A DNA stretch of 64,000 nucleotides from Siniperca chuatsi (Eukaryota; Chordata; Actinopteri; Centrarchiformes; Sinipercidae), in assembly GCF_020085105.1 (NCBI RefSeq), contig NC_058046.1:7106675-7170674 (forward strand), read 5' to 3'. Within the stretch, counting starts at the first letter, position 1. Every line of letters begins with the position of its first letter. Made by a program: the position numbers and the translations under genes. Shown piece by piece: positions 48,398 to 61,400 of the stretch. The notes below the pieces were generated by a model. That model was not told the origin of the DNA. It searched no databases and saw only the letters and a list, made by a program, of their open reading frames with translations.

Positions 48398-50460
48398 ACC
48401 AAACCAACCAGATTGTTTTTAGTAAATATGTGATTTTAGCAGTAAAACATGGTACACAAAACCCCTTTTTCTCCCTTTTTACTTGTTCGTCACTGTATAT
48501 ATGATATAGTACAAGGTCCAGTTTCAGTCTATACTAGTAATAGTCATCAGTTATTTCTTTACGAGCTCTTTGTGACACTAGAGAACATAAACACATATGG
48601 CCCAGTAAAGTGCAGCATGACTTGCAATTTGATTCCCCCATGTGGGACCACGTAGCAATAATGACACAGGATGACATCACAATGTACTTTTTTCTTCTTG
48701 CTTTGTTTGGACCAAATTAACTGAACTACAGGTGTGAAAGTGACCTGAAATCCTACAAAATGTTCTTAACATGAAAAGTGAAGCACATCAGGGTCTGTGG
48801 CACCGGTTTGGGAATTAGCCCTCATGTCCTGAAAATGATAGAAAATGCAATTCTGTCTTGATGTACATTGGAATCCACATGTCCTGTAGCTACAGTCCCA
48901 CTCCTAATGTCACATATTGTTCATACACTGTAGAGTGATACAGCCAAGTTGTCACTGTTCACATACATAATATTGCATACCGACCAAGAATCCTCCATTC
49001 CAGTTAAACTCTGAGCAATGAGCTTAGAAATATATTGCAGTTTCCTGAGGGCAACATCCTACACAGAGTTATCATAGCGTTCCTTCTTCAAATGACCAAA
49101 CAGCCCAACTTTGACCCTTCACTGTTCTGACTTCTGTTCTCTCTGCTGCTTTAATGAGTTCCAACTGTACTTTGATTGATTAACATTACAGCCTCAAGCT
49201 CAGTAAGAACATAAAACTCAACATGGACAGTGTTCACATAAGTCATGTGGACGAGCTGATGATTTAGTGGTTTTTAGGTTTGACTCTAGGAATGTTTTGA
49301 GACGGGGAAAGCAGTAAATTCCTTCACCTTGAAAAACTGCATCTGTGCTGTGGGACAGCATTTCCCTCCTTTCATGTGTAGAGTCTGACCCTGTTCAAAT
49401 GCCTCACACTAAAACAAATTCTGATCTTCATTGACTTTGTCCAGCTAAGCTCAGGTCTCACATTAAATATCTTAAATGTGTTATATCTTATTAAAAATCT
49501 TATTCTTCCACTTTCTGCATTTCTCATCTTTACCTGAACTGAAGGTTTATGTGCTCTTTCATAGCTACAGCGGGTTTCATTACCTAAGGATCCATAAAAC
49601 CCTTTTAGGTCATAAAAAGTTGAAGAAGACATGATCGTTAGCATGTCAACTCTTCTCATACAGCAGCAGCAAAATGCTTTTAGCAGGCAATATATTTTCA
49701 GCTGGCTTAATCTTTTGTAGGGGGAAGAATAAAGACACTGTTTTACATATTGCAATTTCCCACTTAATTCACACTATGGCAATTTATATACTGTCTTACA
49801 CACCTGTATAAAATTTGTACAGAGAGTTTTTCATACATAAGATCTTTCCTTTAATGTAATTCTTTGCTTTATTTTATTTTCAGCTCTGCAGAATTGCCCT
49901 ATATGAGTTTAAAAACATACTGAAACATACTGTGTCAATGCCTCTTTGAAAACTGTAATGTTCTGGAGTCTCTTGGCCTTGTAAGATACTGTATATAATA
50001 TTGATCTGCCCAATAGAAGCTTCACTTGGGAAGCGTTTTATATTCTTTAACTTTAATCCACTCTACTATTTATTTATTTGCTTTACACGTTTCATGTGTT
50101 GAGTCAGAAAAGACATGTTCCTTGAAACTACCCCGAGTCTTATGTTTATTTGACAATGTTTCCTTTTCAGATGATCTCTTGGCTTGTTTCTCCTGAAAAT
50201 AAAAAACGTATAAAGGAAACATGCCATTTGAGATGAAATTGAGGGATAGGGGTACTCAGTTAATGAAGGGAGGTTATACCAGATTGTTCTATTGTTGATT
50301 TTTACTGTGCTCTTCAACTTTTTATTTAAAGCTACATGTGCTGCTGGAAAACCCAGTTTCCCCTTTTGTGATGGTGAGAAGGAATCTAAAGTGTCTCATG
50401 CTGTATTTATCACTGTTCACAGTTGTGACTCAATAAAAAGTATCTGGTACAGTGTGTTCT

Positions 50461-51537
50461 CTTAATTCTGGGATTAGATAATGGTCCCTGGTTGGGCCCT
50501 GGTGATAGAACATGTTTACTTCCCTTATCCTGCCTTTGGCTAGACTAGATTATCACTGAGCTTGTCAGTATATTACCCTGTAAAATTACCTGAAGGGTTG
50601 AGTGCGACTTACAGTACAGTAAATGCACAAAGTCGAACCTGTTTGAACTCTTTGCAATGGATTTGTGCAACAGCCAATCAAAATACTGACATCAGGGCAC
50701 TTAACATTCAGTTTGGTACTGCTACAGTCAACTCATACTGAAAGTGATCAGCTCATAGTGTAAACAATTCAATTTACATGATTTCACTTGGAAAATCCCC
50801 CTAGTATCAGTACTGCTTTCCAAGGAGTTTTGGGTACATATTTATTCCATATATTCATTGGCCATATATAGAAGAAAAAGTCAGTATATTTCCGAGGTTT
50901 GTGGGTGGACACACTTTATTTAAAAACTGTGATAGTCCAGGTTGTTTAAGCAAGTTTTACAGGGATACATGAAGTTAATGTTAATGTCACAGTGGATGTT
51001 AGCTTTTATGCTTTGACATAAGTGAGGTTCAGGATAAGAATAATGTTCTTGCTTGAGGCCCAATGTTACTCTGGACAATCCACAGAAATCGCTGTCAACA
51101 GCTTTTATACTTAATAATGAGGCCTGTGGATTAGCCAGAGTAATTAGTACATTGTCTCTGGAAACAGAAGCAGGTGCAGACATGTCATTTTTAAACGGTG
51201 TGAGCACCACAAATGGAATTGCATTTACCACCATTGTATTGGGGTGGAGAAATCTCAGAGATGGATTTCTTAAAACATGGGCAAACAAAACCATAACTAT
51301 CTGCATGTATTTGGGTGAAATGACCCTTTAACCCTTTAACCAGTTTGTGGTGATCATTGTATTCCAGGAGTTATTTTGTGGCAAATGTTACAGTTCATTT
51401 CTTTGGTGTACACACCTGTTTTGTCTAATTTAACTTCAGTCATTAATTTCCTTCATTAAAATAGTTTGTATGGTCATTCAAATGTAGCTTTGTTACTGGG
51501 GTGTGTTTACAACTGTGGCTTGCTGCCTCAGTCGGAA
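50461..51537. other. Intergenic region between convergent tm2d2 and HtrA genes
   Basis: TTTATT at 50,915-50,920 is AATAAA on the minus strand and could end the HtrA transcript. Open frames at 50,920-51,331 show no family identity. Confidence 0.35.
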
Positions 51538-52058
51538 CCATAGACTGTATATAGAGATGGACGACATGACAGCTCCCCAAAAGTGAAGCCAAAACATTTC
51601 GATCGCCCCCTGGTGGCTGGCTGCCGTATAGGTCATAAACCCCGCCCCCTCAATGTTAGCGGATGGGACATGAGCCAAGCTAAAAAAATCAATGTACACG
51701 TCAAATACATTTTTCCCAAAAATGAATTCTGTCATTTTAGGTAGTTCTTATCACGCTGATGTTTGTTCAGGTGTTCATTTTTCTGATAAGTTTGGTTCTA
51801 ATTAGTTATTTGATGCTATAAAAATGGGGTTTCACGTCATGATTGACAGCTGAGGCTGGCTTACGATTGAGTCGGCCGGGTGTATGGGCTGGACCTCGAT
51901 ACCGCGGCTCCAACCCCGATCACTATTGCGCAGACTCTGGCTCCAAATGACGTCACCAGCGCAAGATGGCAGCTCCTATATCCGGGATATTTTGGCTTCA
52001 TTTTTGTACAGTGGGAGGAAGTGGAGACCTGTCGTCCATCTTTATATATAGTCTATGG
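51538..52058. mobile_element. MITE family B, full copy
   Basis: Termini CCATAGACTGTATATA and its inverted partner TATATATAGTCTATGG bound a 521-bp element. The subterminal AGATGGACGAC and GTCGTCCATCT are also inverted, as are the inner AGTGAAGCCAAAA and TTGGCTTCATTTTT. Flanks TCGGAA and TCAGAA may be a degraded 6-bp target duplication. The truncated copy at 14,789-15,161 shares its interior and right end. Confidence 0.8.
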
Positions 52059-52404
52059 TCAGAACATGACATGTCTTGTTGCTTCATGTCATGGGTGTAA
52101 AAATTTGTATCTTTACCTTTGATGATTTCTTCCTCTATGATTGTTGAACATTTTTGTAAAATGGTGGCTCTAGAAAGAAGCCCTTGCTTTCATTCTGAAG
52201 AAGTGACAAAATATGGTGTATTCACCTTGACATTTTAGATCACTGAAACATTTTCTGATGCCAGTCTCTTGAGCTTCCTTGCTCTCGTAAACACAAAATA
52301 GACCAAGTAATGCAGGGCACATCACCAACTGTTTTACCTGCGGTAGGTACAATATAGTACATTTACATTTCTTTTTTAATGGCAGACATTTATAGTCAGT
52401 AGTA

Positions 52405-55400
52405 TCAGTCAGTCTCTTCAGGAATGATAGTTAGCGTAACATCCTTATCCTTTCGTTTCACCACTACTGAAAGCGTGGTGCCACTCTGGATGGCTTCGCT
52501 CACTTCCTGCGTGGTGTGGACGGGCCACCCGTTGATGCCGATGATGACGTCATGATCGATCATGCCAGCGCTGTGGAGAAAACGACACCTTGAATCACTA
52601 ACACATAAAGCTTTACTAAAACAGACCCAACCTTGCTGGGTAGATCTTACGCTGTAAGGAAAACATGCTTGACCTTTAGACAAGTCTGTTCCTGTGTCGG
52701 GTTCCTTCCCCCTCAAGAAACAAAGTAAGCAAAGGAAGCGGTGGGGTCATGGATTTATAATGCACTGCACTGCTTGACATTTACATTTGAGGCATTTACT
52801 CTTGCTGATGATCTTATGCAGACTGATTGACAATAGGCCTACACACTAGACTGTTGAGTAAGATTAAAGATTAAATTCATCAGACAATAGTGGGGGTGCA
52901 AGCAGGGCTGGACTGGGAAAATAATGAAAAATGGCCCTGGACTTTTTGACTCACCATTTGTTCCTTCATTAAATCCTTGTGCAAGAAAAATGGTTTGTCT
53001 CTAATTTGGTCCTAACTTGTCAATAATCATAACCATTCATGCATAACAACGAGTTCCGCATTTAAAGTTTGCTCCCACCCCATCCAGGCTGTGATTGGTT
53101 GGTTCACGAAAAGTGACACTGACGAGCGCATCGACTTTATGAAAAGTTGAACATGTTTCAACAAAAGGCACCAGATATAACTAAATAAACAGCCAGCCAA
53201 ACCCAAACCTTGCTTATCTTATCCCTATTGTCTTCTGTCTTACCGCTTCAGCTGCAGAACCTTGACTAACAGTTGAACTGGTATCGCTGGGCTCACTGGG
53301 CTGCTCTCGCTCCTCTCTGCTGCCAGTGCCTTCGGACTTACTAGGCTGAGATGATTAGGTACCTTTATGTTTTTTCTCTTTTTATTTGTCCATCTTGTTT
53401 CACTCCTAGTTATCCATGTGATGTCACCCCATAACTAAGATGGGAACGGGGCGGGGCCCAGATAAAGTTAGAATTCAACCACAGTGAGCCGGCACCCGGC
53501 AACTCACTCGCCACACTGGTGCGTAATCAAAGATGTATCTCTCTCGCTCTTGTTTTTGAATAATTGCACTCAGGTTCAAATATGCGATTGCGCCAGCCAG
53601 TGTCAAGAAAAAAAAAACAATGGGCCGATCTACCTGTTTTATGGGCCGGTCAGACAAAAAAAGAGGCACGTCGGGCCACCAGGAAAGTGCCTGGTCTGCC
53701 AGATGGCCAGTCCAGCCCTGGTTGCAAGGAGTCATATAGTGGACAGTTCAACATTGTCAAGGTAAACTCCTCTGCTGTACTGGTTGTATGTTAGACTACT
53801 GATGTATGCTGTTCAAAGCTTCAGTCTTCAATGTCACAGGAGGCGGTGTTGGACTATTAAGAATATAGAGAGCCTAAAGAGTCGGAGAGAGAGATCCTGT
53901 CTTCACTAAGAGAAAGATGTCAGAGTTTTGCCTGTGGGAAGCACAAGTATAATGAGCAACCAGACAACAGTTCAGTCTGCAGCCTTGAGAACTGCAGGGA
54001 TGCTCTTATTCCACACCTCGGAAAATATCCAGAGAACTCCAAATGTCAGTTCACAGCACTGCAGCTGCATTTTGTAAAACCTAGTGCTTAAACAAGCTCG
54101 TACTGTGCATCATAGAGCTCCAGGTAACGCTTTCTAATAAAAAAACAACTCACTAGTGCGGTTATCTTAATTTGAAACTTACACCAATGGGAAAAAGACA
54201 TATTTAATCTTTTAACAATGCTTTCTGCAAGAGCCAACATTTTAGGTTGACAGTTGAGAATAATAGTGACATGTGCATGTGTCAATTAGGGTTGGACTCC
54301 TGTTTTTTGTAAGGTTAATAGTGATGCTTATATGTTTTGGACTGAAACCACAGAAACAAGAAATATGAAAACCTGTACAGATTCATTCCTAAATATTCCT
54401 GCTAGGGTGGGAAAGTCTCTGCAACAATATATGTACAACACAGACTGAAATCCAGTGGAAAGACTGATAATATTAAAACTGCACTGCACAATGGATCAAA
54501 TGACTAATGTGTAATGTGAAAGCCGTTGCTCTTAGTGATGAACCCACAGAGAATTAGGTATACAGTATATATGTATATACATATACAGTATATATGTTAG
54601 TTTTCCAGCTCACTAACATTATTTACAGTCACAGCAGATAGCTGTAGAGCTAAAAACCTCTAATAAACCCACTGTACACTACTGCTCATCAAGTTAGCGA
54701 CATTTTTTTTCCAGAGGGCCATACTGACTTAAATAAAGTAAGCAAAGGCCCACACATTGGACACTGAACTGAAACATGAAACATATAGTGCTGAATTATG
54801 TTAAACTATATGAATTTGGTAGACATGACAGATTGCTTTAAGGTCTTTTCACACGGGGAGCGATTGACGTGCCTGGTAATTAATTTTCAATGAGAGGTGA
54901 GCGGGCAGGTAGGGAGGTGCGGGCAATCTGACAGGCGGAGTGACAAGCGGGCGTGATCCCGTGAAACCGTTGCAGGTCATGTTCGTCTCACGCACACTCG
55001 CTGCCAGAGTTGAATTGTCTTGAACTTTTTTCTACGCGACACGCAGGTCGCCGTGCAAATCAGTGGACGAGGGACTGATCCTTGCCGTTTGTGAGTTCCC
55101 TGATATATATAGGCTTCATAAACAGGAGGGCTTTCGCATGGCAGAGCACCGGCGCAAGACTGAATGTATCAGGGAATGCTATGTATTAGTTATGTATTAC
55201 TTAATCTAGGCTATAAAGAAAAAAACAGTTGTACCGGCCGGGATACAGTAGTGCACAGAAGCAGTTTCTCTGGTTACCACGCATAGAGCGCTTGGTGTTT
55301 ACTCGCAGAGTGCGTGTCTGTCTGTCTATTCACATGAGGAGTGCAGTGAGACCCCGCGAATCCAAGCGAGTACGCAGGCGGTCCTTGTTAGAAAAAACAA

Positions 55401-58400
55401 GAACTTTCTGTAAGAAAATGTTGACTTTTTTACAGCTGTATTGTGTCAATCTGGTGTACTCTGAGATTACAATGCAAAGATTACTTAAAACAATTCACTT
55501 AAATGCAAAATTCATTTTTAAATTAGCCTACATCTTTCCAATTGTCTGATATGCACCACTGGATAGGTCACTGATGAAACACATTGCATTATGTTATAAA
55601 CATGGACTCAAGGCAGACTGCTTTACAATTCTCAATTAATATGACTTATTCATATTTACCATTAGAGTACATACCTGCATCACTGAATGAAGAAAATATG
55701 AATATTCACAACCACTAATTATGAACAAATACATTGTCATATTCATGAATATACAGTATACATGAATACATTTTTTCTGTTCTTTCTTCAGTTATTTCTT
55801 GTGTAACTGTTTTTACTGATGTAGCAAACTCAAACTTTAATACCATTGCAGTATAGACCTGCATCACTGAATGAAGAAAAGATTAGATTAATATTTACTA
55901 TTTATGAACAAACACATTGTCTTACACATGGATACATTAAATCATTTTCTGTTTTACTCTTGTAACTGTGTAATTAACCTATGAGAATTAATTGAATTAA
56001 CTGTGAGATATTTATGAATGACAGTACCCATGTAATTTAGTAATTTAATCCAGGGTAGTCAGCATTGGGAAATGTGTGAAGCACTTAATGGTCATTTGTC
56101 GGGAAAACAGGTTCAGCTTGGCATATCAAACATACAGCCTTTGAACCGACACTCATGAAGAAATATTTAGATGTCCACTCTGTTAAAAATGCGAGTCAAC
56201 TTTTCTATTTTTTGACAAATTCATCCCAACTCATCGATTCTGTCATCACAACCGTTAACATTATTAGCACGTCACTTGCGGATGCAAGAGTCAACTTGAG
56301 GCCTGTACACCATGTCCTAACTGAATGCAAGCATCCAACTATCAGATCGCATCGCGTAACATTGGACGCTCTCTGTCCACGCTGAATCTGTTAAATATGC
56401 AAGTCTGTTGTCTGTTGTCAGCTGTGCGCTCGAGATCAGACTGGAGACGTTAACCACTCAAGTAAAAGATGGTGAGTACTTGCTAACTAGTTATGTTAGT
56501 AGGCCTACGTTTTAAACAGAAAACACGTTTTATATTGTGATATTTAAATGTTTTCTTTACTGCAAGCTAGCAAGCTCTGCTGAGCATCCTGACAGAAAAC
56601 ACACAAAAATAAATCTTCATACTAGAAACATCCAGCTCCCTGGCGATCTCCCTCCAATCAGCTGCCACCTTATTTAGGTTAACTCCTCATTTAAACTTCA
56701 TGAATCAACCGTTCCTGGTCCGCCGGCGCACATAAGACACAGAAAATAATGCAAAACCGGTTTCAGTTCCGTAAACTGAAACACGAATCCAAATGAATGC
56801 TAATGTTGCTGTGTCTGCTGGATGTGTTAATAGGCAATGTTTTGCTAACACGTCCACCATAACAACTTTTTACAGTGCTGTCAATGTTGTGGCCAACTCA
56901 TGTGAAAGATATCTGACTTGACTGGTAAATGCTCCACAGTGCTTGCTGAAAAAAGCTGCCTGCTGCGGCTGGAAACAAGGTGATGACAGCAGTGAGACTG
57001 AACCAAGACAGTAAAGTTGTGGGCGGGCTGTACGACCAAAACAATGGTCATCTTGCAAGAACATTTTCGTATTCTTATCTTAACTTCCTCTTACTTTTTT
57101 TCGTACAGTGGGCTCGTACGAGTGTGCCACGTCAGATTCAGCAAACGCTCCTAACTTCAAATAACTGTGAAAATTACCTGTGTAAACATGATGAATGCCT
57201 TCTGTGAGTGCATATTCATGAGAATTGTAAATTAGCATAATCAACGCCTCAATAATACCATATAAGGCTATGCGTCCTGCCCCTTACGTCAGGAAGTGTT
57301 CATTCATGAAAATTACATCGAAGAAGAACTTTACGAGTTCAGAGAGAGCAAGTCCTGTTTTCGGAGATCCATAAAGGAAAGTCTATCATTTTTAACAGCG
57401 TCAGCAGTGGATTTAAGGGGAATAGGGTTGGATCGGCGTGTCTGTCTGCGGAGTTGCGACTCTAACAAATTACACATTCGTAGAAACACAGCCCGTGGTA
57501 ATCTAAACCGTGACAACAACCATTTATCTGTCGCTGCCAATATCAGCATGCTTACTAAAGACACGCTCTCTTCCCTGGGCCTGACGCTCTAAGGCATCCA
57601 AAAGCTTACACTTCCAGTTGACATTATTCTATAGAGAGACAAATTAACCTTCAATTAGTGCATAATTTAAGATGTTTTGCAGTTTGAGATGTTCATATTG
57701 ATATTGTAGTGTTATACAATAGCATCAATAGTCAATTTAAATGATGATATCGTTAGGCTTTCTGAATAAATTTAGAATTATATTATAATTCGAATTGCAG
57801 AGTCAAACAGGATAATGTCAACATGATTATAAAGTGTATTTTATATAGGATTTTCAAACTCAAAATAGCTTCAAAGTAATGAAATCCATTAGTGAAAAAA
57901 ACTAATTAACTAATTGCATGTGACTCCTACGACAGGTCTGGACCACTCATAAATTGTATTCGTGCCTAAGAGAACATTCAAAATACAAGAAACAGCACAG
58001 TATAATGTCAATCAATTTTACATCCATCAAATGAGAAGTGAGAAGACGCCAATATGAATAACAAACATACTGCATGCTGTTATATTTTGTCCTTCTTGTG
58101 AAATTGTGAGCTGAATGGGATGGGATTTCACACCACATAGTAGACAAGATCGTACCTTGACTCTTACCTGGATGCAGCTGTTCCAGGTATTACCTCATAA
58201 ATGTAAACCCCTGAGCTCACATCTGGAAATTCACCCTCATGCTCCTTGAGATCCTGGATCAAACTGGACAAATGGAGACAAAGATGGATTAAACTTTGAA
58301 ACAGTCTATACCAACTGAGACAACTCAAAAATGTATCAAAATGATATATGTTGGCTAATGCAAAGTTTCTCTAAACTTCTAACGGGATAATATTGTACAT

Positions 58401-61400
58401 TGCAAAGCATCACAATATAAAAAAAAAGAAAATTTAAATGGCTCTAGGGATGGTAATGTAGGTCGGTCCGCGACTGAAATACGTACATTCATGGTCCCCA
58501 GAGGATGAATCCTAATGACTTTGATGATCCCCTGATTTTTACCAAAATCTAGCGCCATCAGGCCTAATAAGTGTCTAATACTTTGGTTTATGACCAAATA
58601 CCTGCAAAACTAATGACTTTCCCATCAGCCTCAGCTGTAGCTTGTGTTTGGTGGTAATTGGCAAATTTTAGCATGCTAACATGCTAAAGTATGATGGTGA
58701 ACATAGTTAGCATCATGCCTGCTAAACATTAGCATGTTAGCATTGTCCCTGTGAGGATGTTAGCATGCTGACGGTAGCATGTAGCTCACAGCACCAGCGC
58801 ATAGTACAGCCCATGGATGTATTAGGAGAGCTGGATACTCCGGTGCCACTCAGCTTTGCAGCCAATTTGTGGCCGTTCACGGTACTGCAGCAAAAAAATC
58901 CTGAGGCCCAAAAAGCATTTTCCACATAGAGCACTATAAAAGAGACGCCTGTAAAACTGCTGATAGGACACCTCCAACTGCAAACAAGGTCAATGATTAC
59001 TTTGTATTATTATTTTTTTAACCATGAAGGTTTTATATATTTGTGAAACTTTCCAAGCCTAGAAAAGCAATATCATTTTGTGTTGATGTCGTCAGTCAGT
59101 GTCATGTGCAGTGGGCCACATAACGCAGAAGCAAATCCAGATGCTAAAAAATGTTTTTGGCTTATGCGCTCATGAGCAATTTCCATTGAAATTAATGGGT
59201 GGCGTCTTGTAGTCCGATATCCAGTTCTTCTAATACATCCATGGTACAACCTCACAGAGCCATTGTTAAACATGGATGGCTTCCCTAAAATGAATGAATG
59301 GAAGTTGGTTCTTCTGATGTTTACTTACGATGGTGAAAGCTGGAGCATCCGGACGCCTATGTATTTCTTTTTTTGTCCTGTATTTCCTAAAGGCAAATGA
59401 ATGAACGAATGAATACATTAATTATTTGAATTAATGAAAGAGATCATATAGTAATTCCTTGAGACTGTGACGATATCGACAACACCAACATTAGATCCTG
59501 CTCACCGTTGACTTGTCTGTTGTAGGATTCAACAAGGAACTGGCGTATTCTGTCCGCAGGGATGGCAAAAGAGATTCCTGCTGCCACCTTCAGAGTATTT
59601 ATGCCTATTACATCTCCATCCTGTTAAACACAGAATGGAAGGAGAGTCATGAGATTATGGTCTTAAGTGTTTTTGTAGTCACTTATCTGTGTTTTCACAG
59701 TGAAGGACTATCTATAAAATATACTATTTTCCTTTAGAAAGACCTGGATTTTTTGAGAAAGGAAGCTGGTGGCAGCACCTTGATAAATTAATGTACCATC
59801 TGTATGATTTTATTCCATAGTAACAATGCAAAAGCCTCCATAATCAGGTCTTGTCCTAAAATACTGTGAGGGAAGCTTAATCTTGAACCTGAGGGAGCAG
59901 ACTGGAGACTTTGGGTATTAAATAAAACAAAATCATGACCTCAGTCCTCACTGTCATAAATAAAACAAGAGAGATCGCCTACATAGCAGAAAGCATAACA
60001 AATATGCAAATGGATTGGTATTATCCCTTTTCATGTGATATAGCACTATAAATCCTCTTACCAAATTGACAAGCGGTCCACCAGAGTTGCCGTACTGTGA
60101 AACAACAGAGCAACAAAAACATTTTCTTACTCATTGTTAAAGTAGAACAAAAACTGTCAAGACAGATGACGTGAAATGCAGAACCAAGAAAGGAAATGAT
60201 TGTGTTTGTAATGCTAATTGTGGTGTCACTGACATTAATGATGGCGTCAGTTTGGATGTAGTCCATGTCAGAGTCCTTAAAGCCCAGCTCCAGGCCGTTG
60301 CGCTGGGCAGTGCTGATAATGCCGGTGGTGACGGTGTTCTGCAGGGAGAAAGGGCTTCCCACTGCCATCACAAACTCACCAGGACGCAGGTCTGAGGACT
60401 GGCCGAGACGAAGCACAGGCAGGGGACTCTGCAGCAAGGCACAAAGGGACATGACAACCCACAGAGAAAGATAACTCCATTTTATGAATTGAACTATTAT
60501 GAAAATAATGTCAATATTTCATTCATTAGTTGACCTTGGCATTGTAAGATTATTTAAGGTCAGCAGGCTAACTAGCCCTCCTAGATACAGTAACTATGGT
60601 ATAGTATAGATTCAACAGAAGATCAATGAGGCTACATACAGCTGGCCCTCTGCTAAGTATTGTAGGGCTTGACTGTCACTAAAAGCTGTGTTTTTTTAGA
60701 AGAGCCAAGAAGTTCTTGTCTATTCACAGCTCCCATAGAATTCCAATAGACTTGCTTGCTTTCAATTCTTCAAGACCTTTCACCGGCTTCTTCAGAAGGA
60801 AGCCTTTTGGATAGAAACCAAATAAGTCTTCCAGAATCTGCAGCGCAGTTCCCTTTGACTTAGCACCTCTAGATAAAACTTTGTGGTGACAGAAAAAGTA
60901 TTGGGTGGAGAAACCTACAGCTTGAATACACGTGGGTTGTAGGACTACAAAGCGTTTATGGAACTGTTGTTTGTTTAACCCTGCCCATTGAAGGGGAACT
61001 CCACTGATTGTACACAGCTAAGTCTGTTTACAGGTGTTGGGGAGTACTACTGCATATGTGAACAAAGTTGTATAAAGCCTGTTGTGGCTCCAGAGGGAGC
61101 TGTGTGAAGTCTGGCAAATGTCCTCAAGTGATGTCAGTTGAGTCAGCGTATGGTGGGGCTGAAGACTACGAGTTTGAAAATGAAAGAAATCTGGGGGGGT
61201 GGAGTTAGAAAGAAGTGAGCTTACCGACAGACTGTCGGCAGTCGAGTTGCATTATGGGTAATAAGATAATATAAAGGCGCCAAGTTTTGACAAGGAAACA
61301 GAATGTGTGTAATAATAAAGATGATATCTCTGGTTCTGCTGCATCGATTTTGATCCTTTTTTTAAAGCTGTCCATCATGAGTGCAATGCTAAATCAGTGG

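Larger units (their letters stand above)
47397..50460 (+). other. tm2d2 3' flank, presumed long 3' UTR
   Basis: No other gene seen after the stop at 47,396. AATAAA at 50,432-50,437 followed by a GTGTGTTCTCTT stretch is the best polyadenylation candidate, which would make a UTR of about 3 kb; earlier sites are possible. It contains a tandem duplication and an inverted repeat described separately. Confidence 0.4.

Noticed and set aside
50920..51331. Overlapping open frames on both strands downstream of tm2d2
   Set aside because: No family resemblance, no splice sites forming a model, and they lie between two 3' ends.
53484..53794. Cys-rich plus-strand frames as a small protein
   Set aside because: They lie within the hAT-type element and run across its terminus; no conserved domain.
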